From Christensenella sp. (GTDB taxonomy: Bacteria; Bacillota; Clostridia; Christensenellales; Maliibacteriaceae): DNA of 11,661 nt. The notes under the pieces were generated by a model. It was given only the letters and a program-made list of their open reading frames with translations, was not told where the DNA came from and did no database searches. Numbering within the stretch: position 1 is the first letter of the stretch; each line of letters opens with the position of its first letter. Below, piece by piece: positions 6,242 through 11,661 of this stretch. The position numbers were made by a program, and so were the translations under genes. The stretch is from positions 1 to 11,661 of the forward strand of contig JAHZHV010000209.1 of NCBI GenBank assembly GCA_019420085.1, given 5' to 3'.

Positions 6242-7630
6242 ATGAACCGGGATGAGAAACTGAATGCATATATTGATCGCAACCAAGCGGAACTGTTGCG
6301 CATTCTTTCACGCTTGTGTGCGATTGCGTCCATTGCAACGCAACGCAGTGCTGAAAATGCGCCATATGGCCCGGAATGCCGCCGCGTACTGGATGAGGCG
6401 CTGCAGATTTGCCGGGATTATGGATTCATTACCCACGATGATGATGGGTATGCGGGCCATGCCCGCATGGGAAGTCAGCAGGCGTGCATCGGGGTGATGA
6501 CACATCTTGATGTTGTACCCGCAGGGCAGGGCTGGGAAACGGATCCGTTCTGCCTGAATGTGCGGGACGGCAAGGCCTTTGCGCGCGGTGCAGTCGACAA
6601 TAAAGGGCCTGCGGCAGCGACGATTTTTGCCATGCATGCGCTGCAGGCCTGCGGTGTGCCGCTTCAGCGCAGTGTATGCGCAATTTTCGGCTGTAATGAA
6701 GAAAACGGTATGGATGATCTGGTGCATTATTTTTCGCACAATCCGATGCCGCTTTGGGGATTTACGCCGGATGCGCAATATCCGGTTATCAATTGCGAAA
6801 AGCACATCTTTCATGCGCGCATGACGCGCAGCGTGTCAGATACGGGGCTGCTGTGCCAGGTTCAGGCAGGAGAGCGGTTCAATGTTGTGCCGGAGCGCGC
6901 GCAGGCCGTGCTGTGCTGTCAGCCGGATCAGGCCCTTTGCGATGCAATCCAGACCTATGCGTCGGAAAACGGCGTTGCGGTTTCGGTGGATGGAAACTGT
7001 GTGACGGTGTTTGGACGTGCGGCGCATGCAAGCCATCCCAACCTTGGCATAAACGCGGCGGGGCATATGGTGCGTCTGATTGATGCGTGTGCATTGGCGG
7101 GAACGGGCGACGCAGCACAGGCGTTTTCTTATCTGGCCCGTCATGTCGGGCTTGAATGGGACGGCGCGGGACTTGGCATGCGCTGCAGAGATGAACAAAG
7201 CGGCGATCTGACGTGCAATTTCGGTATGTTGTCGCTGCAGCAGGGCCGTCTTGAAGCTTGTTTTGATATGCGGTGCCCTGTTACGATTGCGCCGCAGACG
7301 CTGCAGAACAACTTTTCCAATGCGGCGCAGGCCGGTGGTTTTGCAGCGGAAACCGTGCATTTTGAAGAGGGAATTTTTGTCGATGCGGATTGCGAATTGA
7401 TCCAGGTGCTGCTTGATGTCTATCAGCGGCAGACGGGGCGTGAGGGAAGTGTTCTTTCCATCGGCGGCGGTACATATGCGCGCCAGATGCCCAATCGCGC
7501 GGTTGCATTCGGCCCGTGCTTTGAAGATCAGCCGGATATGTGCCATCAAAAGGACGAGTATATCCGCCTGGAAGACCTTACCGTTTTGTGCAAAATGATC
7601 GCGCAGGCGCTGGCGCGGCTTGCCGGTTGA
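6242..7630 (+). CDS. M20 family dipeptidase (PepV-like)
   Basis: A 462-residue cytosolic zinc metallopeptidase of family M20, PepV/Sapep type, expected to split dipeptides or trim short peptides from the amino end. The two-metal site is complete: THLDVVP with His88 and Asp90, RGAVDNKGP with Asp119, NEENGMDD with Glu153/Glu154, TPDAQYPV with Asp177, and the late HQKDEY with His435. The insert or lid domain carries GRAAHASHP (258-266) and GINA. SIGGGTYARQMPN (406-418) is the typical substrate loop. Length fits PepV. The RBS is weak (AGGGA about 8 bases before the ATG). It is divergent from radC, and its promoter was not identified. Together with the M3 peptidase it suggests active peptide turnover. 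The exact substrate is unknown. Confidence 0.9.
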   Translation: MNRDEKLNAYIDRNQAELLRILSRLCAIASIATQRSAENAPYGPECRRVLDEALQICRDYGFITHDDDGYAGHARMGSQQACIGVMTHLDVVPAGQGWETDPFCLNVRDGKAFARGAVDNKGPAAATIFAMHALQACGVPLQRSVCAIFGCNEENGMDDLVHYFSHNPMPLWGFTPDAQYPVINCEKHIFHARMTRSVSDTGLLCQVQAGERFNVVPERAQAVLCCQPDQALCDAIQTYASENGVAVSVDGNCVTVFGRAAHASHPNLGINAAGHMVRLIDACALAGTGDAAQAFSYLARHVGLEWDGAGLGMRCRDEQSGDLTCNFGMLSLQQGRLEACFDMRCPVTIAPQTLQNNFSNAAQAGGFAAETVHFEEGIFVDADCELIQVLLDVYQRQTGREGSVLSIGGGTYARQMPNRAVAFGPCFEDQPDMCHQKDEYIRLEDLTVLCKMIAQALARLAG

Positions 7631-7648
7631 TGCAGAGTATGGTATGAT
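7620..7648 (+). promoter_or_regulatory. Probable promoter of the 207-residue gene
   Basis: TTGCCG (7620-7625) and an extended -10 (TGG-TATGAT, 7640-7648) are spaced by 17 bases. The -35 overlaps the last codons of the preceding dipeptidase gene. A small inverted repeat CCCTGTGCAGGG (7663-7674) lies in the leader. Confidence 0.5.
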
Positions 7649-7697
7649 GCATATCGGATAGACCCTGTGCAGGGAAAATGCTGGAGGTTAACAAACA

Positions 7698-8321
7698 ATG
7701 AAGACGATTTTACGTCTGTTGTTTTTCTGGATTAAGGTGATTGCGGTGGTGCTGATTATCGTCGCAATTGCGGGATGTTCGTTTTTCATTGCGATGGACG
7801 TGGTAAACCTGACCATTTTGGTTAAGGACGGTATGGCGCTGCGCGCAAATGTTGTATTTGCGCCGGAAGATTACGATGCGGAAGAACTTACGAAGTTCTT
7901 CACCGCGGAGTATCTTGCCACGGATACGTTCCTGCAGGATGATACGTACAGACAATATGAAATCGATGACTATGACTATGACACCAAGGTCGAGCGGGTC
8001 TGGTGCTGGCCGTGGCAGAATAAGGTTACAATGGTGATTTCCTGCCGGCAGTATGACCTGGATGGTACACTGCGCGAAGAGTATATGACGCAGGAACAGA
8101 TTGAGGCGGGCGAGGAAATTGAGCCGCCAAAGCTGGAGAATACGCGGTATCGCGTGCATTGCGAACGCATTGACGATAAGTGGACAATCACTGATCTTGA
8201 GTTTGTGGAGACATTTGAGGAAGAACCGCTTCAGCCGCAAAAGGAAGAGGAAACGGCGCAGCCGGAAACCTCACCGCAGACACAGGATTCTGCGCAGCAG
8301 GAACAGACGCAGCAGGAATGA
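7698..8321 (+). CDS. Membrane-anchored protein of unknown function
   Basis: A 207-residue protein with an N-terminal hydrophobic segment (about 6-34) and an outward-facing domain. IAGC (24-27) fits a lipobox, but hydrophobic residues continue past Cys27, so it may be a plain membrane anchor rather than a lipoprotein. The middle (about 35-170) has the look of a conserved clostridial family: DVVNLTILVKDGMALRA (34-50), ELTKFFTAEYL (63-73), an acidic DDYDYDTKVE stretch and WCWPW (102-106). The tail from about 171 is low-complexity Glu/Gln/Pro/Thr. GGAGG lies 10 bases before the ATG. I recall similar unnamed proteins in Clostridia but know no function. It sits between the dipeptidase gene and dusB, and is followed by a terminator-like hairpin. 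Confidence 0.8.
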   Translation: MKTILRLLFFWIKVIAVVLIIVAIAGCSFFIAMDVVNLTILVKDGMALRANVVFAPEDYDAEELTKFFTAEYLATDTFLQDDTYRQYEIDDYDYDTKVERVWCWPWQNKVTMVISCRQYDLDGTLREEYMTQEQIEAGEEIEPPKLENTRYRVHCERIDDKWTITDLEFVETFEEEPLQPQKEEETAQPETSPQTQDSAQQEQTQQE

Positions 8322-8353
8322 CAGTTTGCATCAAACCGACGCCGGATGTCTTG

Positions 8354-8380
8354 AAAGCACCGCTTCGGTTTTGCTTTTTT
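8354..8380 (+). terminator. Terminator-like hairpin abutting the dusB RBS
   Basis: AAAGCA-CCG (8354-8362) can pair with CGG (8366-8368) and TGCTTT (8372-8377) around a CTT loop with a three-T bulge, followed by six T (8375-8380). It lies 33 bases past the stop of the 207-residue gene. The last T is directly followed by the GGAGG of dusB, so any transcript of dusB must read through it or start inside it. Confidence 0.55.
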
Positions 8381-8396
8381 GGAGGAAAACACTTTG
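8381..8396 (+). promoter_or_regulatory. RBS that points to a TTG start for dusB
   Basis: GGAGG (8381-8385) is 8 bases from an in-frame TTG (8394-8396) but 17 bases from the first in-frame ATG (8403). An earlier in-frame TTG (8379) overlaps the RBS itself and cannot be the start. The TTG at 8394 is the best choice. Confidence 0.65.
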
Positions 8397-9455
8397 GATG
8401 CAATGACAAAGCACAATGATATTCTGGCTGGCTGGCGGACGCCGGTTGCCCTTGCGCCAATGGCAGGAGTGACTGATCGTGTGTTTCGCAGAATCTGCCG
8501 GGCGTTTGGCAGCGGTGCGGCGTATACCCCGATGATCAGTGCAAAAAGCATTCTTTTTGAAAATGAGGCTACATATGATTTGATGCGCAGTGACGAGGAT
8601 GAGACTGCGCTGGCATTGCAGCTGTTTGGTCACGAACCGGACGATATTGCCGAGGCGCTGCGGCGTGCGGATCTGCGTCCTTATGCATGGATCGATCTGA
8701 ATATGGGTTGTCCGGCACCCAAGATTACAAGACCGGGGGAGGGCAGTGCACTGATGCGGGATTTACCGCGTGCGGAGGCGTTGATCCGCGCAGCGGTGAA
8801 GGCCAGTCCGCTGCCCGTCAGTGTAAAATTCCGCAAGGGATGGGATGAGACACATGTCAATGCCGTAGAATTTGCGAAAATGGCACAGGATGCGGGCGCA
8901 CAGATGCTTTGCGTACATGCCCGCACGCGTGTGCAGATGTATGCCGGCTGTGTTGACTGGAACGTGTTGGAGCAGGTCACGCGCGCTGCGTACGTTCCGG
9001 TTGTGGCAAGCGGCGATGTGCGCGATGGTCAAAGTGCGCGTCGCGCATTGCAGATGGGCTGTGCGGCGGTGATGATTGGACGCGCAAGTTTCGGCGATCC
9101 GTGGATTTTTGCACATGTCGCGGCGGAACTTTCCGATCAGGCGGCGCCGCCGGAGCCGACGCAGGCGCAGCGCCTGGCCATGGCGCTTGCGCATGCGCGC
9201 ATGCTTACCGAGGATATGGATGAACATGTGGCAATGCTTCAGATGCGCAAGCATGCGGCATGGTATGTACGCGGTATCCAGGGAGTGGGCGCCCTGCGCG
9301 CATCCATCTATCGGACAACACGTCTGCAGCAGCTGTGTGCATTGCTGGATGCGTTTGCCGCAACGCATCTTTCGATGCGCCCCGGGGCGCTGACGGCGCT
9401 TGCAGATACTACATATGAAGGGATATGCGGCGGTCCACGCTTGACAATACAGTAG
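8394..9455 (+). CDS. dusB: tRNA-dihydrouridine synthase (DusB-like)
   Basis: A 353-residue FMN enzyme that reduces uridines in the tRNA D-loop to dihydrouridine using NADPH. The TIM-barrel landmarks are in order: APMAGVTDRVFR (21-32), QLFGHEPDDIAEA (76-88), the catalytic block DLNMGCPAPK (101-110) with Cys106, VSVKFRKGWD (142-151), VHARTRVQMYAGCVDW (174-189), ASGDVRDG (205-212) and MIGRASFGDPWIF (227-239, FMN phosphate site). A helical domain follows to the C-terminus. A TTG start is used for the reason given at the RBS. Two usually conserved spots differ: ASGD in place of the common xNGD, and VHAR for VHGR. The dusB-greA-lysS neighbourhood is common in Firmicutes. The last codons carry the greA promoter. 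Confidence 0.93.
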   Translation: MDAMTKHNDILAGWRTPVALAPMAGVTDRVFRRICRAFGSGAAYTPMISAKSILFENEATYDLMRSDEDETALALQLFGHEPDDIAEALRRADLRPYAWIDLNMGCPAPKITRPGEGSALMRDLPRAEALIRAAVKASPLPVSVKFRKGWDETHVNAVEFAKMAQDAGAQMLCVHARTRVQMYAGCVDWNVLEQVTRAAYVPVVASGDVRDGQSARRALQMGCAAVMIGRASFGDPWIFAHVAAELSDQAAPPEPTQAQRLAMALAHARMLTEDMDEHVAMLQMRKHAAWYVRGIQGVGALRASIYRTTRLQQLCALLDAFAATHLSMRPGALTALADTTYEGICGGPRLTIQ

Positions 9456-9469
9456 GCCGTCGCTATAAT
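9441..9469 (+). promoter_or_regulatory. Perfect-consensus promoter of greA-lysS
   Basis: TTGACA (9441-9446), 17 bases, TATAAT (9464-9469): both hexamers and the spacing are ideal for sigma-A. The -35 lies within the last dusB codons and the -10 just past its TAG stop. The start would be near 9476, at the foot of the following hairpin. Confidence 0.88.
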
Positions 9470-9476
9470 CACTTGG

Positions 9477-9518
9477 AATGTATAACCCGAACCAGCGGTT
9501 TTGGGTGATACATTTTTT
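9477..9518 (+). terminator. Terminator/attenuator hairpin in the greA leader
   Basis: AATGTAT (9477-9483) pairs with ATACATT (9508-9514), ACCC (9485-9488) with GGGT (9503-9506), and AACC (9490-9493) with GGTT (9497-9500), around an AGC loop with one mismatch and a small bulge. Six T (9513-9518) follow. It can end dusB transcripts, but it also lies downstream of the greA promoter and 10 bases before the greA RBS, so greA expression must pass it. Confidence 0.8.
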
Positions 9519-9541
9519 GATCTGAACAGGAGGAATTGTCG

Positions 9542-10027
9542 ATGGCGGAAGAAGTCCTGCTTACAGCAGAAGCGCTGGAAAAGCGCAAGGAACAACTGGA
9601 GTATTTGAAGACAGTGAAGCGCCAGGAGGTTGCGGAGCGTATCGAACGTGCGCGCGCCTTCGGTGATCTTTCGGAAAATAGTGAATATGATGAGGCGAAA
9701 AACGCACAGGCGTTTCTGGAGTACGATATTGCACAGCTGGAAGAACGCCTGCGTTATGCGCGTGTCATTTCCGATGATGAACATGTTGATGGAAAAATCA
9801 GCATTGGCAGCATTGTGGAAGTGGAGGAATTGGAAGGCGGCAAAGCCGTTGACCGCTTCACGTTGACAATTTGCGGTGATGCAGAGGAAGATCCTGCCAA
9901 CAACAAGATTTCGTATCAGGCGCCGATCGGCAAAGGACTGATGGGATGCGAAGCGGGACAGACAGTGGATATTGAGGTGCCGATGGGCACGTTGACGCTG
10001 CGGATTCTCAGTGTCGGCAGAGCCTGA
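9542..10027 (+). CDS. greA: Transcription elongation factor GreA
   Basis: A 161-residue Gre factor that enters the secondary channel of RNA polymerase and triggers cleavage of the backtracked RNA 3' end. An N-terminal antiparallel coiled coil (about 6-75) has at its tip GDLSENSEYDEAK (41-53), with the acidic pair Asp42 and Glu45 that holds the catalytic metal. The C-terminal FKBP-like domain contains APIGKGLMGCEAG (127-139) and ends IEVPMGTLTLRILSVGRA. Length is typical (about 158). The ATG at 9542 has AGGAGG 8 bases upstream; an in-frame TTG at 9536 is too close to the RBS to be the start. lysS starts 29 bases past the stop with no terminator, so the two are co-transcribed. The leader carries a hairpin and U-tract that may tune its level. 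Confidence 0.96.
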   Translation: MAEEVLLTAEALEKRKEQLEYLKTVKRQEVAERIERARAFGDLSENSEYDEAKNAQAFLEYDIAQLEERLRYARVISDDEHVDGKISIGSIVEVEELEGGKAVDRFTLTICGDAEEDPANNKISYQAPIGKGLMGCEAGQTVDIEVPMGTLTLRILSVGRA

Positions 10028-10056
10028 TTTTTACTTTCATACGCAGGGAGGAAACT

Positions 10057-11556
10057 ATGGACGAAAATCGCGTCGGCGCGCAGGCCGAAACCGAACAGGA
10101 TGTAAATGAAGTACGCCGTGTGCGCAGGGAGAAACTGGCCGCGCTGACGCAGGCTGGGCACAGCCCTTTTGCCATTACCAAGTATGCGCGCACGCACCTT
10201 GCACAGCAGATTGTGACACAGTTCGACGAACTGGAGGGTGCAAGCGTGAGCATCGCGGGACGGATGATGTCACGCCGCGTGATGGGCAAAGCTTCTTTTG
10301 CGCATGTGCTGGACAAGAGCGGTCAGATCCAGATTTATGTGCGGATTGATGCCGTCGGACAGGAAAGTTATGATGCGTTCAAGAGCATGGATATCGGCGA
10401 TATCGTCGGTGTTCAGGGCGAGGTATTCCGCACGCGTCATGGCGAAATTTCCATCCGGGCAGAGCAGGTGACGCTGCTTTGCAAGTCACTGCAGCCGCTG
10501 CCTGAAAAATTCCATGGGCTAAAGAATCCTGATCTGCGGTATCGCCAGCGGTATGTCGACCTCATTGTAAATCCGCAGGTACGCGACACGTTCTACGCGC
10601 GTAGCCGCATTTTGCGCGGAATCCGTGCGTTTATGGATGCGCAGGGATACCTTGAGGTGGAGACGCCTGTACTGCATACGATTGCTACGGGTGCAGCGGC
10701 CAAGCCCTTTATTACGCATCATAATGCGCTGGATATTCCCATGTACATGCGCATTGAAACGGAGCTGCATTTAAAGCGCCTGATTGTCGGCGGTTTGGAG
10801 CGGGTCTATGAGATCGGCCGCATTTTCCGCAACGAGGGCATGGATCAGCGGCACAATCCGGAGTTTACAAGCATTGAGATGTATGAGGCCTATGCCGATT
10901 ACAATCGCATGATGGATATTGCCGAGCAGTTGTTTGTAACCCTGGCACGGGATGTCTGCGGTAAGACGCAGATTACCTATCAGGGACGCGAAATCGACCT
11001 GACCCCGCCGTGGCGCCGGCTTTCCATGGTGGAGGCGGTGCGTGAATACACCGGCTGCGATTTTGAAACAGTTTTTGGTGACGATGCCGCGGCATGTGCG
11101 CTTGCCAAGAAGGCCGGTGCACAGGTTGAGGACGGTTTTACCTGGGGACAGGCGCTGTACGCAGTGTTCGACGATTGCGTCGAGGAAAAGCTGGTGAATC
11201 CGACGTTTGTCTATGGATATCCGGTCGAGGTATCGCCGCTTGCCAAGCGCTGCCCGGATGCGCCGCATTTGACGGAGCGCTTTGAGTTCTTTATCAACGG
11301 CTGGGAATTTGGCAATGCCTTCTCCGAGCTGAACGACCCCATTGACCAGCGTGAGCGCTTTGTCAAGCAGGCGCTGACCAAGATGGCCGGCGAGGGTGAA
11401 GCGCAGGTGGATGAAGATTTCCTTAACGCCCTTGAAATCGGTCTTCCGCCCACGGGCGGCATGGGAATCGGCGTTGACCGGCTTGTCATGCTGTTGACGG
11501 ATAGTCCGTCCATTCGTGACGTGATTTTGTTCCCCACGATGAAGCCATTAGACTAA
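10057..11556 (+). CDS. lysS: Lysyl-tRNA synthetase, class II
   Basis: A 499-residue class II lysyl-tRNA synthetase, which charges tRNA-Lys with lysine using ATP. An N-terminal OB-fold anticodon-binding domain (about 64-148) is followed by the class II core: a motif 1 region around 187-206, the ELHLKRLIVGGLERVYEIG stretch (236-254), motif 2 with FRNEGMDQRHNPEF (257-270), SPLAKRCPD (393-401) and motif 3 GMGIGVDRL (468-476), ending SIRDVILFP. All key blocks are present and the length matches the B. subtilis enzyme. GGGAGG lies 5 bases before the ATG. It is the second gene of greA-lysS. No T-box or lysine riboswitch precedes the operon: the 86 bases from dusB to greA are too short and show only the attenuator hairpin. 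Confidence 0.97.
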   Translation: MDENRVGAQAETEQDVNEVRRVRREKLAALTQAGHSPFAITKYARTHLAQQIVTQFDELEGASVSIAGRMMSRRVMGKASFAHVLDKSGQIQIYVRIDAVGQESYDAFKSMDIGDIVGVQGEVFRTRHGEISIRAEQVTLLCKSLQPLPEKFHGLKNPDLRYRQRYVDLIVNPQVRDTFYARSRILRGIRAFMDAQGYLEVETPVLHTIATGAAAKPFITHHNALDIPMYMRIETELHLKRLIVGGLERVYEIGRIFRNEGMDQRHNPEFTSIEMYEAYADYNRMMDIAEQLFVTLARDVCGKTQITYQGREIDLTPPWRRLSMVEAVREYTGCDFETVFGDDAAACALAKKAGAQVEDGFTWGQALYAVFDDCVEEKLVNPTFVYGYPVEVSPLAKRCPDAPHLTERFEFFINGWEFGNAFSELNDPIDQRERFVKQALTKMAGEGEAQVDEDFLNALEIGLPPTGGMGIGVDRLVMLLTDSPSIRDVILFPTMKPLD

Positions 11557-11661
11557 AATTCCACAATATATAGTGTCTGACGAAACCGGACGGCACAAGA
11601 TGTAGCAAAAAGGGCTTACAACTACAACTTTTCTACAACTTTTGCTTGAAATCAGACGGCA
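11557..11661. other. Gene-free right edge after lysS
   Basis: These 105 AT-richer bases show no open frame of note and no clear lysS terminator. A six-base inverted pair GTCTGA (11575-11580) and TCAGAC (11652-11657) spans most of it, which may be chance. The tandem repeat is listed separately. The drop in GC suggests an intergenic region running beyond the window. Confidence 0.5.
11622..11643 (+). repeat. Tandem 11-base direct repeat
   Basis: CTACAACTTTT occurs twice, exactly abutting (11622-11632, 11633-11643), preceded by the partial unit TTACAA (11617-11621 plus overlap). The period is close to one helical turn, so a protein could bind both copies on one face of the DNA. Function unknown. 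Confidence 0.6.

Noticed and set aside
6836..7549. 237-codon open frame on the minus strand opposite the dipeptidase
   Set aside because: It is a mirror of a conserved M20 gene, rich in Arg/His/Cys, without RBS or promoter.
7663..7674. CCCTGTGCAGGG inverted repeat as a terminator after the dipeptidase gene
   Set aside because: The stem is short with a tiny loop and no T-run, and it lies downstream of a likely promoter.
9470..9541. T-box or lysine riboswitch in front of greA-lysS
   Set aside because: The leader is only about 66 bases and is filled by one hairpin. There is no T-box consensus and no multi-helix lysine aptamer.

Overview
The window looks like a piece of chromosome from a Gram-positive, Clostridia-like Firmicute. 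The evidence is the gene content (DegV, M3 oligoendopeptidase, PepV-type M20 dipeptidase, UppP, RadC and the dusB-greA-lysS order), the strong GGAGG ribosome binding sites before most genes, the sigma-A type promoters and the many U-tailed hairpin terminators. Base composition is balanced to mildly GC-rich. No finer placement is justified from the sequence alone. No phage, insertion sequence, CRISPR array, tRNA or rRNA was recognised.

Layout. At the left edge (28-135, minus) is a 35-codon gene for a one-helix membrane protein with its own RBS, an extended -10 element and a palindrome next to the start site. Next comes mrp (311-1180, minus), an ATPase that carries Fe-S clusters, followed on its own strand by a terminator at 241-288. 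From the 168-base gap upstream of mrp, back-to-back promoters fire mrp leftward and a small unknown membrane protein (1349-1678) rightward; degV (1770-2660) follows. A bidirectional terminator (2692-2729) separates degV from the convergent pepF-type gene (2741-4447, minus). Further right on the minus strand are uppP (4556-5356) and radC (5402-6091), probably one transcript from a promoter at 6175-6203 that ends at 4498-4544.

A second divergent gap (6092-6241) leads to the rightward block: a PepV-like dipeptidase (6242-7630), an unknown membrane-anchored protein (7698-8321), dusB (8394-9455, probable TTG start), greA (9542-10027) and lysS (10057-11556). This last part is an information-processing cluster: tRNA dihydrouridine synthesis, transcript-cleavage factor and lysyl-tRNA synthetase. 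The final 105 bases hold no gene, but contain a perfect tandem 11-base repeat.

Most of the window is housekeeping. The most interesting part is regulatory. A perfect-consensus promoter lies in the last codons of dusB, and it is followed at once by a strong hairpin with a U-tract, placed before the greA RBS. The arrangement resembles the attenuated greA leader of E. coli (GraL). A similar but weaker hairpin and U-tract directly abut the dusB RBS. Other items worth a look are the 35-residue membrane peptide, which resembles the start of an AI-2E/YtvI-type transporter, and two membrane proteins of unknown function.
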